64,000 nt of DNA from Pseudomonas gingeri (GTDB taxonomy: Bacteria; Pseudomonadota; Gammaproteobacteria; Pseudomonadales; Pseudomonadaceae): NCBI RefSeq assembly GCF_013385635.1, contig NZ_JACAPR010000007.1, positions 403,427-467,426 of the forward strand, in the 5' to 3' direction. The notes below the pieces were generated by a model. It was not told the origin of the DNA and did no database searches. It was given only the letters and a program-made list of their open reading frames with translations. The first letter of the stretch is position 1. Every line of letters starts with the position of its first letter. Positions 41,521-51,336 of this stretch are shown here, piece after piece. The translations under genes were made by a program, and so were the position numbers.

Positions 41521-44469
41521 CTACGTCGTGAGCCCGGCCTTGGCGAGCAACCCCGGCACGTCGATCGCATCGATCTGCTGGGGCTGCAGGTAGCGGTTGG
41601 CGTACTGCAGATAGATTTCCTCGCGCATGAACAGCTCGAACAGTTCCGGATCGATATGGGCATCGCGGCACATGCCGGCCATGATGCCCAGCGCCTCGCT
41701 CAGCGGCTTGGCCTTCTTGTAGGGACGGTCCGCCGCGGTCAGTGCCTCGAAGATATCGGCAATCGCCATGACTCTCGCCGGCAGGCTCATCTGCTCGCGC
41801 TTCAAGCGTTTCGGATAGCCGGTGCCGTCCATTTTCTCGTGATGGCCGCCGGCGATTTCCGCGACCGTGGACAGGTGGCGGGGGAAGGGCAGGTGGCTGA
41901 GCATCATGATGGTCTGCACCATGTGATGGTTGACGATATAGCGCTCTTCACGGGTCAGGGTGCCCCGGGGGATACTCAGGTTGTACAGCTCGCCGCGGTT
42001 GAACTTGTAGGTCGGTACATCCAGTTGGAAACCCCAGGGGTTGTCGACGGGCATCTGCTCGGCCTCGCTGCGTGCGAACAAGTGCTCGGGCTTGTCGGCC
42101 AGCAGGTATTCGGTGACCGGCAAGGTCGCGACGGGGCTGTTTTCCTGGCGCCGGTTTTCCTCCCAGGACACGCCGAGGCGATCGTCCAGGGTCCGCGTCC
42201 AGGTGCGTCGGGCGATAGTGCGCAGGCGTTCGAGATCGGTTTCGGCCATGGCCTCGCCACCCAGGTTGCTGCGGGCGACAAAGGCAAAGTCAGCGTCCAG
42301 GCTGCCCAGGTTGGCGTCCCGGGCGGCTGCAAGGACCTGTTCATCGCCGCCGGCTGCCCGCGCCTGCCAGTAGTCGATCCAGGCATCGCGCTTGAGCACT
42401 TCGAAGCGGGTGCGTATTTCGTGGATGCGGTCGTAGAGGGTTTCCAGCTTGGTCGCCTTGTCGACCACGTATTCCGGTGTGGTGACCTTGCCGCAGTCGT
42501 GCAGCCAGGACGCCACATGCAGCGCTTCCCACTCGTCCGCCGAGGGCTGGTAGTCCTTGAACGGCGGCTGTTCACTGGCGGCGGCGGCTTCGGCCAGCAT
42601 CAGGGTCAGGACCGGAACGCGCTGGCAGTGCCCGCCGGTGTAGGGACTCTTGGCGTCGATGGCACCCGCGAGCAATTGGATGAAGGCGTCGAGCAGCTGT
42701 TTCTGCCGGACTTGCAGGTGCTGGCTCTCGATACAGGCCGCCGCCGCGCCCGATACCGCGCTGATAAAGGCGATCCGGTCAGGCTTGAGGTTTTCCAGGT
42801 CGGCCTCGGTGCCGCTGTCGGGCAGCAGCAGGGCCAGGACCCCGACGGTTTCACCGTGGCGATTGTGCAGGCGCACGCCAATCAGGTGGACGCTCGGTGT
42901 TTCCAGGGCGAGCATCACCTTCTGCAGGTCCGCGGCCTGCTCGAAGCCCAGGGTCGCGACCGTGTTGTCCTGGGTATCGAGCTGGCTCAGCCAGGCCTCG
43001 CGCCGGGTGTCCGCCACGGCATCGCTGCGAATGGCGAAGTGCTGCGGATCATGCTGCACGCCATCGATACTCAGGCCCTGGGGCTCGAGTCGTCGATTCT
43101 CCGCGTTGAACAGGTACAACAGGCCCGCGCGGGCCTGGCCGATCTTCATTGTTTCGTTGAGCACACGCTGTAGTAACTGTTCGAAGCGGGTTTCCGCCGA
43201 GAGGCTGGCGGATATTTCGAAGAAACTGGCCAGGGTGCCTTTCATGCGTGTCATCGACACCGTCAGTTGATCGACTTCCAGGACCGGCGAGTTCGGGGTG
43301 GCGGGATAGTTGAAGTCGAAGCTGCGGATCGCATCGGCCTCCCGTACCAGTGCCCGCAGGGGCTTGACCAGGATCCTCGACGTCAACCAACCCAGCGGCA
43401 GGCACAGCAGGAGCGTGGCCAGGGTCAGCAACGCACCTTGCCAGCGGATCCGGTAGGCATCTTCGAGCAACTGGTCCTCCGGGACCAGCAGGGCCAGGTG
43501 CAGGCCGCTGGGGCCGCCCTCCGAGAGGTTGCTGCGAGCCACGATCCATTGCCGATCCAGAGTATTGAAGTGATTACCGGACGGGACCGCCGGGTCCATG
43601 AAGCTGCGCAGTACCGGGCTCAGATCAGCGACTTTCGCCAATTGGCTGCCGCCTTGGTGAGTCAGTTTGTTGTAGTCGGGATAAGCCACTGCATTGCCCT
43701 GGTCATCGAACAGGACGATTTCGGTATCGGGGGTGACCTTGTGCTTGCCCAGGGTCGAGGACAGTTCCGCCAGCGTCAGGTCAGCGGCCACCACCACGGT
43801 CGGGGCGCTGCGCCGGGCGAGGGTGGTACCGACGTTGTGCGTCGAGAAAAACACATAGGGTTCGGTGGTGATCTGGCCTTCGCCGCCCAGGGCCGTGTCG
43901 AACCAGGAACGGGTACGGGGATCGTAGATTTCCTCGGGATTTTCCTGGCGGCTGATCAGGGCGAGGTCGGCGTCGTAGAACAGCGATTGCGATTGCAGGC
44001 TACCGTCGGCGGCATCGCGTTCGATGCTCCAGACCTGGAAGGCCGCCGTGTCCGGGGCCTTGACGTAGGCGCGCAGGAGCGGGTCGCGTAATGGCCGGAC
44101 CATGAAAAAGTCGCCGCTGGTGTAACCCAGGTACAGCGAAGCGAGGTCCGGATTGTCATTGAGAGCCTGGGTGAAGGGCTTGAGCAAGGCCAGGCGCTGC
44201 TGCAGGTCAGGCGCCTGGTTGCGGCTGTCGATGGCCAGCAGGCTCAGCAGGTGGCGAATCGGCTGGTAGGTGTTTTGCAGGTCCAGCTGGACGTCTTCCT
44301 GGATCCTGCCGAAGAGTTTGTCGCTGCTGGAAAGGATGATGCGTGTGGTTTGCTGGTAGTTGAACACCCCCAGGAGAGCGCCGGTCAGCAACAGCAGGCA
44401 GGTGAACAGGATACTGATGTGGATGTGCAGGGGGTACCGGCGCTTGGGAACGGGCATTGAACCGGGCAT
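41521..44469 (-). CDS. Membrane receptor with Cache, HAMP, GAF and HD-GYP domains
   Basis: A 982-residue predicted c-di-GMP phosphodiesterase. TM1 lies near 16-38 and a dCache-like periplasmic domain spans about 45-320. TM2 is near 340-360, HAMP near 362-415, a GAF domain about 430-595 and HD-GYP from about 605. The metal site H-D-C-G-K lies near 656 and H-H-E-K-M-D-G-T-G-Y-P near 878. These motifs are about 220 residues apart, far more than the ~60 of ordinary HD-GYP domains, so a segment of about 150 residues is inserted. All metal ligands appear intact. The ATG of MPGSM has AAGGAGA nine bases upstream; the open frame begins 17 codons earlier. Confidence 0.88.
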   Translation of the reverse strand: MPGSMPVPKRRYPLHIHISILFTCLLLLTGALLGVFNYQQTTRIILSSSDKLFGRIQEDVQLDLQNTYQPIRHLLSLLAIDSRNQAPDLQQRLALLKPFTQALNDNPDLASLYLGYTSGDFFMVRPLRDPLLRAYVKAPDTAAFQVWSIERDAADGSLQSQSLFYDADLALISRQENPEEIYDPRTRSWFDTALGGEGQITTEPYVFFSTHNVGTTLARRSAPTVVVAADLTLAELSSTLGKHKVTPDTEIVLFDDQGNAVAYPDYNKLTHQGGSQLAKVADLSPVLRSFMDPAVPSGNHFNTLDRQWIVARSNLSEGGPSGLHLALLVPEDQLLEDAYRIRWQGALLTLATLLLCLPLGWLTSRILVKPLRALVREADAIRSFDFNYPATPNSPVLEVDQLTVSMTRMKGTLASFFEISASLSAETRFEQLLQRVLNETMKIGQARAGLLYLFNAENRRLEPQGLSIDGVQHDPQHFAIRSDAVADTRREAWLSQLDTQDNTVATLGFEQAADLQKVMLALETPSVHLIGVRLHNRHGETVGVLALLLPDSGTEADLENLKPDRIAFISAVSGAAAACIESQHLQVRQKQLLDAFIQLLAGAIDAKSPYTGGHCQRVPVLTLMLAEAAAASEQPPFKDYQPSADEWEALHVASWLHDCGKVTTPEYVVDKATKLETLYDRIHEIRTRFEVLKRDAWIDYWQARAAGGDEQVLAAARDANLGSLDADFAFVARSNLGGEAMAETDLERLRTIARRTWTRTLDDRLGVSWEENRRQENSPVATLPVTEYLLADKPEHLFARSEAEQMPVDNPWGFQLDVPTYKFNRGELYNLSIPRGTLTREERYIVNHHMVQTIMMLSHLPFPRHLSTVAEIAGGHHEKMDGTGYPKRLKREQMSLPARVMAIADIFEALTAADRPYKKAKPLSEALGIMAGMCRDAHIDPELFELFMREEIYLQYANRYLQPQQIDAIDVPGLLAKAGLTT

Positions 44470-44610
44470 CGCAACTGTCTCCTTGGTGATGCGGTGCACT
44501 TGCTCAGCGTCCAGGGGCAACGGTTCGCCGAAGATCGGGCGGTGTCGTTTGCCGTGAGTCCTGCCGAGATGGGGGGACTGTGCACGGACAATGCTCCGCC
44601 CAGGGTGTTT

Positions 44611-47600
44611 TTACTCCATTTGAGAGGGCTTTGTCTGGTGGTGGGCAGCATCCTGGCCGGGATTTTTTTCCGCCAGTTGGGCCAGATGTTGTTGCAGCGC
44701 ACCTTCCAGGGCTGACATGGCTTCGAGGATCGCCTCCCTGGCTCTGTCGATCACCGCTGCCGAAACGTTCTGCTCGCAGGCGTTTTCCATGTTTTCGCAC
44801 CGCTCGACCAGGGCCTTGGCCTGGATGATCCGGGCCGCGCCCCTGATCTTGTGGGCCATATCCGTGAACGCGCCAGGGCCGGACTGCAACGGCAGTGCGC
44901 TCAGTTCGTCGCGGTCGGCACGGCAACTGTTGAGCAACTCGTCCATCAGCCGTCGTACCAGCAATGGTTCCCCGCCGGTCAGGGCGTTCAGACCCTCGAT
45001 GCTGAAGGGTGGATCGGCGGGTGGATCAAAGTGCAGTGGACGCAGGTCGGCCAGCTTCTGGTTCAGTGCGGTCAGGCTGATCGGCTTGAACAGGCAATCA
45101 TCCATCCCGGCCTGCAGGCAGCGGGCGCGTTCTTCCGGCTGGGCATTGGCGGTGAAGCCGAGCACCGTGCAACGTGGCAGGGACTGTGCGGCTTCATGTT
45201 CACGCAAACGGCTAGTCAGCTCATAACCATTCATGACGGGCATGTTGCAGTCGACGATGACCAGGTCGAAGTGTCCGTCCTTCCAGGCCTGCAAGCCGGT
45301 CGCACCGTTTTGCTCGGTGCTGAATCGATGCCCGAGATAGCCCAGTTGCTGGCACATCAACAAGCGATTGGCCGGATGATCGTCGACCACCAGCACATTC
45401 AACTCATGCCGGGCAGGGAGGATCTCCGGTTCGCGTTCGACCACGCCCTGTACTGGCTCCAGGCAGCCGAGCCGCAGCGACACGGTGACCTGGGTACCCT
45501 GGCCGGGTACGCTGGAGAGGGTCAGGGTGCCGCCCATCATTTCACAGAGGCTGCGACAGATCACCAGGCCCAGCCCGGCACCGCTGCGGCCCAGGTGACC
45601 GGAGTTGTCGGCCTGGGCAAACGGCTGGAACAGGCGCACCTGATCGGCATGGCTGATGCCGATGCCGGTGTCCTCGACCCGCAGTTGCACGTCGACCTGT
45701 TGCGGGTCCGCGCCGGGCTGGATGCTCAGGCCGATCCTGACCTGTCCCTGCTCGGTGAACTTGATCGCGTTGCTGATCAGGTTGGACAGTATCTGTTTGA
45801 AACGCAGCGGATCGACCAGCACGTCGCACGGGCGGTGTTGCGTTGCTGGCAGCAGCACCAGGCTCAGGCTTTTCTGCCGGGCCAGGCCATCGAAGACACG
45901 GGCGACCGAGTCCACCAGTTCGGTCAGGTTGACCCGTTCCGGGGACAGGCTGAGGCGACCGGATTCGATACGGGCGATATCCAGGATGTCGCCGATCAGC
46001 TCCAGCAGGTCCTTGGCCGAAGTGTAGGCAACCTCGATGGCGGGGCGGTCCAGGTGTCCCTGGTCCGCGCGCTTGAGGGTCAGTTCCAGCATGCCGATCA
46101 CCGCGTTCATCGGGGTGCGGATCTCATGGCTCATGGTTGCCAGGAAGGTGCTCTTGGCCCGATTGGCGTCATCGGCCTGTTCCTTGGCCGAGCGCAGTTC
46201 CTCGACCAACTGGCGTCGTTCACTGATATCGATCCAGCCGCCGATGATGCCCTGCACGTCGCCCAGGGAGTTCCGGTAGGGCAGTATCCAGTGGTAGATG
46301 GCCAGTTCCCGTCCGCCGATATGCAGGGTGCGATCGCAGATCAGCGGCGTGCCCTCGGCGATGACCCGCAGGTAGTCGGCCTGGTACTCGTCGGCTTCCT
46401 GTTCGTTGCCGAGGGCCCGTGCCCCGTCCTGCACGCTTTTGCCGACGACATCCTCCAGCTTCGCCGAGAAGGCCTCCAGGTAGCTGTCGTTGCAGGTCTG
46501 CAACAGGCCCTGGCGGTCGCGCACGTAGATCGGGTGCGGGGTACCGTTGACCAGGGCACGCATGAATTCGAACTGGTCGCTCAAGGCACGTTCCGCCAAC
46601 TGGCGTTGGCGGATCTGGCGGCGCATGTAGGCATTCCAGGTGAGCGACAACAGCAACAGAACGCTGGCGCCGATGACGACCTGGATGATCAGGCGGTGAT
46701 AGTTGCGCCAGTAGCTGTCGGAAACCGGTGTGTAGCCGCGCCAGCGGCTGTTGACGATACCCAGTTCGTCGGGGGCGATGCTCAGCAGCGCCTTGTCCAG
46801 GATCGAGCCGAGTTCGGTGGCGCCGCGGGCGGTGGCCAGGGCGAAGACCGCCTGCTGGGTGCCGATGGTGGCGCTGATCTGCAGCTTGTCATCGAACACC
46901 TGCGAGGCAATCAGGTAATTGGCGATCACCAGCGAGCCCACCGCGCCTTCCACCTGGCCCTGGGCGAGCAACTCGACCGCCTTGAGGCTGTCATCGGTTT
47001 CCACCAGGCGGATCTGCGCAAAGTCGTTGCGCAGATAGTCGGTCAGCGGATTGCCGCGGGTGATGGCCAGGCGCTTGCCTTGCATCTGATCCAGGTTGGC
47101 GGCGCTGTCCTTGCCTTTCGCCGTGAGCAGGACGAAGGAGTTCTCCATGTACGGGCGGCTGAAATGCAGGAGATTTTCCCGCTTATGGGTCGGACTGATG
47201 GCGGCAATGACGTCGGCCTTGCCGCTGCCGATGCGGCCGATCATGTCGTCCAGGCTGCGCGACTTCTGTACTTCGAAGCGCAAGCCGGTGCGCAGGCGGA
47301 TCAGTTCCAGCAGGTCGGCCGTTACCCCGCGAAAATTGCCGTCCGAATCGAAGAAGGTAATGGGCGCCAGGGCTTCGTTGACCACCACCCGCACCACGGG
47401 ATTGGCCTTGAGCCACTGTTCCTCGCGGTTGGTCAACTGCAGCTTGTGATCGGTCAGCAGGATGTCGCTGCCGGCGCTCCAGCGCTGGGCGATGCTCTCG
47501 CGCTCGCCGGTGGGAATGGCCTGTAGAGTGCTGTTGAGGATGCCCAGCAACAGGGGGTTGTCGCCACGTACGGCAAAGCTGAAACCGTAGGCTTCATGCT

Positions 47601-48318
47601 TGCCGAAATTGGCCATTTTCACATTGCGCAGATAACCCTTGTTGATCAGGTAGTGGGTGGAAATGGTATCGCCCAGGAACACATCGGCCTGATCGAAGGC
47701 GACCGCATTGATGGCATTCAGGTAGGAGGGGTAGAACTGAATGATCGCGTCGGGATACAGCGTCTTGATTTCATCCAGCGGCAGGTAGTGGTAGACCATG
47801 CTCAGGCGCATGCCGGCCAGGCCGTCGGTCAATGAACGGGTTTCTCCCTCCCGGGTGACCAGTACCGGCTGGTCGACGGCATAAGGTATGGACAGCGCGA
47901 TGTTCTTGTTGACGGCTTCGAAGCCGTTGGCACTTCCGAGCAGATCGATCTGCCCGTCTTCGAGGGCCTGGATGGCCGCCTCGCGGGTGGCAAAGCTCTG
48001 TACCTTGACCTGCAGGCCCATGGCCCTGGCGAGAATACCCGCGTAGTCCGCGGTGATACCCTCGTAATCACGCCCGCTGATAGTCATGTCGAACGGTGGG
48101 TAGTCCGGAGCGGAGGTGCCCAGCACCAGCGTGCGCCGGTCCTGTATCCAGCGGCGCTGTTCCTTGTCGAAGCGTACCTCCAGATGGCCGCTGCTCGAAC
48201 GGCTGAGCAGGGCGAAGTTGCTGACATCGCCGGGTTCTGCAAGCGCTGACAGACACAGGAACATTCCCGTGATGATTGTCAGATAATCCTTTAAGCGCGT
48301 GGGCATCCGTTTTCTCAC
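44611..48318 (-). CDS. rocS2: Unorthodox sensor kinase RocS2 (BvgS/EvgS-like)
   Basis: A 1235-residue phosphorelay sensor. It has a signal peptide, two tandem periplasmic SBP_bac_3 (Venus flytrap) domains (about 60-285 and 300-515), one membrane span near 540-560 and a PAS domain (about 590-700). The kinase follows, with the H in M-S-H-E-I-R-T-P near 729 and HATPase motifs, then a receiver with Asp in V-D-C-N-M-P-V-M-N-G near 1022 and a C-terminal Hpt with A-H-K-I-R-G near 1155. RocS2-RocA2 of P. aeruginosa affects fimbriae and efflux gene expression. The GTG start overlaps the rocA2 stop by GTGA. A second start, ATG four codons in, is possible. Confidence 0.88.
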   Translation of the reverse strand: MRKRMPTRLKDYLTIITGMFLCLSALAEPGDVSNFALLSRSSSGHLEVRFDKEQRRWIQDRRTLVLGTSAPDYPPFDMTISGRDYEGITADYAGILARAMGLQVKVQSFATREAAIQALEDGQIDLLGSANGFEAVNKNIALSIPYAVDQPVLVTREGETRSLTDGLAGMRLSMVYHYLPLDEIKTLYPDAIIQFYPSYLNAINAVAFDQADVFLGDTISTHYLINKGYLRNVKMANFGKHEAYGFSFAVRGDNPLLLGILNSTLQAIPTGERESIAQRWSAGSDILLTDHKLQLTNREEQWLKANPVVRVVVNEALAPITFFDSDGNFRGVTADLLELIRLRTGLRFEVQKSRSLDDMIGRIGSGKADVIAAISPTHKRENLLHFSRPYMENSFVLLTAKGKDSAANLDQMQGKRLAITRGNPLTDYLRNDFAQIRLVETDDSLKAVELLAQGQVEGAVGSLVIANYLIASQVFDDKLQISATIGTQQAVFALATARGATELGSILDKALLSIAPDELGIVNSRWRGYTPVSDSYWRNYHRLIIQVVIGASVLLLLSLTWNAYMRRQIRQRQLAERALSDQFEFMRALVNGTPHPIYVRDRQGLLQTCNDSYLEAFSAKLEDVVGKSVQDGARALGNEQEADEYQADYLRVIAEGTPLICDRTLHIGGRELAIYHWILPYRNSLGDVQGIIGGWIDISERRQLVEELRSAKEQADDANRAKSTFLATMSHEIRTPMNAVIGMLELTLKRADQGHLDRPAIEVAYTSAKDLLELIGDILDIARIESGRLSLSPERVNLTELVDSVARVFDGLARQKSLSLVLLPATQHRPCDVLVDPLRFKQILSNLISNAIKFTEQGQVRIGLSIQPGADPQQVDVQLRVEDTGIGISHADQVRLFQPFAQADNSGHLGRSGAGLGLVICRSLCEMMGGTLTLSSVPGQGTQVTVSLRLGCLEPVQGVVEREPEILPARHELNVLVVDDHPANRLLMCQQLGYLGHRFSTEQNGATGLQAWKDGHFDLVIVDCNMPVMNGYELTSRLREHEAAQSLPRCTVLGFTANAQPEERARCLQAGMDDCLFKPISLTALNQKLADLRPLHFDPPADPPFSIEGLNALTGGEPLLVRRLMDELLNSCRADRDELSALPLQSGPGAFTDMAHKIRGAARIIQAKALVERCENMENACEQNVSAAVIDRAREAILEAMSALEGALQQHLAQLAEKNPGQDAAHHQTKPSQME

Positions 48319-48944
48319 ACTACCGCGTTGCGTTTGGCCATTTCGATCAGCTCTACCAGGGATCTGGCTTTCAGTTTTTGCATCAGGCGTTTCTTGTAGG
48401 TACTGACAGTCTTGTTACTGAGGAACATGCCCTTGGCGATTTCCTTGTTCGTGCGACCCTGGGCGAACAGTTGCAATACCATCAGCTCCCGGTCATTCAC
48501 CAGTTTGAAAAGTTCCATTTCCGGATTTGTCGACTCATCTTTCCGTCCGCTGATCAATGCCTGGCTCGGGAAGTAATTGTAGCCGGATAATACCGCCTTG
48601 ACCGCGCTCATTAATTCGCTCAAGTCTTCCGTTTTGCAGACATACCCGGCAGCGCCCGATTGCATGCAGCGAATGGCAAAGAGCGAAGGCGACTGTCCGG
48701 TCAATACCAGCGTCTTCAGCGACAGGTTCATTCCGTCCAGGCGGGCCAGTACTTCCAGCCCATCCAGCTTGGGAATGCTGACATCGAGAATGACCAGATC
48801 CGGCATGCATTCGCGAACCATCTGCATTGCATCGACGCCATTATCCGTTTCACCCACTATTTCATAACAATCTTCCTGTTCCAGCAATATCCGGATGGCA
48901 AGACGGACAACGGGATGGTCGTCGACGATAAAAACCGAGTTCAT
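48315..48944 (-). CDS. rocA2: LuxR/FixJ-type response regulator RocA2
   Basis: A 209-residue NarL/FixJ-class regulator. The receiver has the acidic pair D-D near 8-9, phospho-Asp in V-I-L-D-V-S-I-P-K near 54 and Lys in C-K-T near 104. The LuxR-type helix-turn-helix follows (T-N-K-E-I-A-K-G-M-F-L-S-N-K-T-V-S-T-Y near 165-185). It is similar in type to BvgA, EvgA and RcsB. It is translated first, then rocS2 by a GTGA overlap. Two TAGGAA-N2-TTCCTA palindromes lie 92 and 220 bp upstream of its start, probable binding sites for it or a related regulator. Confidence 0.9.
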   Translation of the reverse strand: MNSVFIVDDHPVVRLAIRILLEQEDCYEIVGETDNGVDAMQMVRECMPDLVILDVSIPKLDGLEVLARLDGMNLSLKTLVLTGQSPSLFAIRCMQSGAAGYVCKTEDLSELMSAVKAVLSGYNYFPSQALISGRKDESTNPEMELFKLVNDRELMVLQLFAQGRTNKEIAKGMFLSNKTVSTYKKRLMQKLKARSLVELIEMAKRNAVV

Positions 48945-49035
48945 AATAAAATCCCATACGAGCTTCGTAGAAAGCGCGCACATTAGCTCAGTTGCACCCC
49001 GAGGCGCATGAATAGAGCTGCCTACAGAAGCTGTA

Positions 49036-49049
49036 TAGGAATATTCCTA
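49036..49049. promoter_or_regulatory. Palindrome TAGGAATATTCCTA upstream of rocA2
   Basis: A perfect 14-bp palindrome in an unusually AT-rich interval (48945-49252) upstream of rocA2. It closely resembles the enterobacterial RcsAB/RcsB box, bound by regulators of the same class as RocA2. The interval holds no convincing gene on either strand. Confidence 0.6.
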
Positions 49050-49163
49050 CTTTAATTAGGCTGTTGACTGACGCTCTCGGCAAGCCAAAGGTGGAAGTGT
49101 GCGGTTTTTTAGATTTTTTGGTTATGAATGCTCGTTTAATATTTGTGGTTTTTTATAGACTCT

Positions 49164-49177
49164 TAGGAAGTTTCCTA
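49164..49177. promoter_or_regulatory. Second palindrome TAGGAAGTTTCCTA
   Basis: TAGGAA and TTCCTA half-sites identical to those at 49036-49049, separated by GT instead of TA, 128 bp centre to centre from the first copy (about 12 helical turns). Two copies in one 300-nt interval make chance unlikely. Confidence 0.55.
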
Positions 49178-49252
49178 CGGATTGTTGGGGTGGTATTTGT
49201 AATATTTATATACGTGGATGGCGTGCCCGATACAGTGGCTGAAGTATTTTCC

Positions 49253-49669
49253 TCACAATGAATGATTTTTCGCCATCCGCTGTCTTTCAAACGCCAATAG
49301 GCTTTTCAGGGCCTGGCCATTCAACGGTTTGGTCAGGCAGCCCAGCAGTGGAATACGTCGCGACACGGCCGTATCGCTGAGTACCTGGAGTTCTTCGAGA
49401 CTGAGGCTGCTGAGCAGGATCGCCTGTTTGATCTTGCCTCGCCGGTTGGCGGTTTCGATCAATTCGAGTCCCGGTATGTCGGGCAGGCACTGGTCGCAGA
49501 GCATGAGGTCGAAGGGTGCCGGTGAGGCCTCCATGGCCTTGAGTGCTTCGGTTGCGTTTGAGGCGGGGGTGAGGAGGTGGTAGCCATAGCTGTTGAGCAG
49601 GCTCTGTGTCGCGGCCAGTTGAAAGGGATGATCCTCCACCAGCAATACGCGCAGATTTTGTTTGGGCAT
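49253..49669 (-). CDS. Stand-alone receiver (REC) protein
   Basis: A 138-residue single-domain response regulator. Acidic residues E-D near 12-13 (L-L-V-E-D-H-P-F-Q), phospho-Asp in L-C-D-Q-C-L-P near 59, Ser in L-L-S-S near 87 and Lys in L-T-K-P near 114 are all present. The opening V-E-D-H-P-F-Q resembles the receiver of the Roc-system protein RocR, but no EAL domain is attached. It may be a phosphate sink or connector for RocS2. The AT-rich rocA2 promoter region follows downstream. Confidence 0.88.
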   Translation of the reverse strand: MPKQNLRVLLVEDHPFQLAATQSLLNSYGYHLLTPASNATEALKAMEASPAPFDLMLCDQCLPDIPGLELIETANRRGKIKQAILLSSLSLEELQVLSDTAVSRRIPLLGCLTKPLNGQALKSLLAFERQRMAKNHSL

Positions 49670-49935
49670 GCGATTTTCCAGGCGAACTACCTACTTCGAA
49701 CAAGGCTTCAGGAGCAGGCATGGAACAGCGGGTTGGGCCTGAAATCGGGCGCTTGTTGAGCGAGGGGTCGGATTGAGTCCGGGTGGCAGACTAAGAAGGA
49801 ATGGATTATTTCAGTGGGTCGAACATAGGCTCCATCAGGTGATTCCGGGGGAAATGTAGGTTTTCTCCGTGTGGGGCGCGGGGCATCGCTGTTCGCTCAG
49901 GGCCCCACCTGCATGTCGCAGACGGGGCCACGAAA

Positions 49936-51267
49936 TCACTGGGGACTGGAGCGGCCGGTCATTTCCCGGGCCATCTCACTGGCGTAGCTGTCGGTCATCC
50001 CGGCGATGAAGTCGATCATGCGCAGGAACGAGGTGTGCAGCGGCCAGTCGGGGTGAGGCGCATTGTTGCCGAGCAGGTCGAGGATGCGCCGATGCTTGAA
50101 CGACGGTGTACGGCCGCCATGCTGTTCCAGCGCGGCCCCGCAGAACGCGTTCAAGAGGATTTCCAGCGTTGTGTAGGCGCCGATCTCGTGGAGTGTCTTG
50201 CGCTTGTCCTGGAAGATCTTCTTGCGGGCGATATCCTTCGCGTTGAGCACGCAGCGCTTGGCCGGCCCGTGCATGTGCTCCACCAGGTCGCCTGACAGGG
50301 TGCCGGCCAGCAAGGCATCCTGCTGTTCGACAAAGGCCCTGGCGGCGGCATTGGTCAGGTGTTCGATGGCCTTGCCGCGCAGGATCGCCAGCTTGCGTCG
50401 CCGCGAGTCCTGCGGGCCCAGTTGCCGGTAGGTTTCCGGCAGGTCGTCGCCTACCAGCCCGAGCAGCAGCGACTCGACTTCCGCGTAGCTCAGCAACTCC
50501 ATCTCCAGGCCGTCTTCGAGGTCGATCAGGGCGTAGCAGATGTCATCGGCGGCTTCCATCAGGTAGACCAGCGGATGCCGTGCCCAGCGCTGTTCTTCCA
50601 GTTGGGGCAGGCCGAGCTTCTGGGCGATCTGTTCGAGGATCGGCAGTTCGCTCTGGTAGCAGCCGAACTTGTGCTTCTTGTACCCCAGCGAATCGGCGTG
50701 GCGGGCGGTCCAGGGGTACTTGAGATAGGTGCCGAGGGTCGCGTAGGTCAGGCGGGTACCACCGTCGAACTGGTGATATTCCAGCTGGGTCAGGACCCGG
50801 AAACCCTGGGCGTTGCCTTCGAAATTGAGGAAGTCGGCGCGCTCGGCGACGCTCATGTCATCCAGCCAGCCACGTCCGGCGGCTTGCTGGAACCAGTGGC
50901 GGATCGCGTCCTCGCCGGAATGACCGAAGGGCGGGTTGCCGATGTCATGGGCCAGGCAGGCCGATTGCACGACCATGCCCAGGTCGCTCGGCTCGCACCA
51001 GTCGGGCAGGGCGTTGCGCAGGGTCTCGCCGACACGCATGCCGAGGGAACGGCCGACACAGCTGACTTCCAGCGAGTGGGTCAGGCGGGTGTGGATATGG
51101 TCGTTGCTCGACACCGGGTGGACCTGGGTCTTGCGTCCCAGGCGCCGGAAGGCTCCGGAGAAGATGATACGGTCATGGTCTTTGTGGAAAGGGCTGCGAC
51201 CCAGCTCTTGCGGGCTGTGCAGGGGCTTTCCCAGGCGTTCGCGGTTGAGCAGGGTTTGCCAATCCAA
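49936..51267 (-). CDS. dgt: Deoxyguanosinetriphosphate triphosphohydrolase (dGTPase)
   Basis: A 443-residue HD-superfamily dNTP triphosphohydrolase. The metal site is intact: H in R-L-T-H-S-L-E-V near 62, [10 protein letters not shown] near 107 and Asp in E-A-A-D-D near 243. It cleaves dGTP (or other dNTPs) to the nucleoside and tripolyphosphate. The start is TTG (L-D-W-Q-T-L-L) with GGAGAG eight bases upstream. An in-frame ATG 22 codons earlier has no ribosome site and an unlikely sequence. In my recollection rocS2-rocA2 lie next to dgt in P. aeruginosa as well. Confidence 0.95.
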   Translation of the reverse strand: MDWQTLLNRERLGKPLHSPQELGRSPFHKDHDRIIFSGAFRRLGRKTQVHPVSSNDHIHTRLTHSLEVSCVGRSLGMRVGETLRNALPDWCEPSDLGMVVQSACLAHDIGNPPFGHSGEDAIRHWFQQAAGRGWLDDMSVAERADFLNFEGNAQGFRVLTQLEYHQFDGGTRLTYATLGTYLKYPWTARHADSLGYKKHKFGCYQSELPILEQIAQKLGLPQLEEQRWARHPLVYLMEAADDICYALIDLEDGLEMELLSYAEVESLLLGLVGDDLPETYRQLGPQDSRRRKLAILRGKAIEHLTNAAARAFVEQQDALLAGTLSGDLVEHMHGPAKRCVLNAKDIARKKIFQDKRKTLHEIGAYTTLEILLNAFCGAALEQHGGRTPSFKHRRILDLLGNNAPHPDWPLHTSFLRMIDFIAGMTDSYASEMAREMTGRSSPQ

Positions 51268-51336
51268 GGCGCGTTCTCTCCGTCGGGTGATTGAACCACC
51301 AGCTTCCCGGTTAGGCGGCGCGCCTGCAAGCAAAAA

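Noticed and set aside
44851..47526. Open frame of 891 codons on the + strand opposite rocS2
   Set aside because: It mirrors the GC-rich codons of the real gene and its protein has the Gln/His/Gly-rich composition of antisense translation. It has no motif or ribosome site.
49064..49261. Hydrophobic 65-codon frame on the + strand in the AT-rich island
   Set aside because: TTG start without ribosome site; the internal ATG (49124) also lacks one. Hydrophobicity follows from T-rich sequence, and the two regulatory palindromes overlap it.
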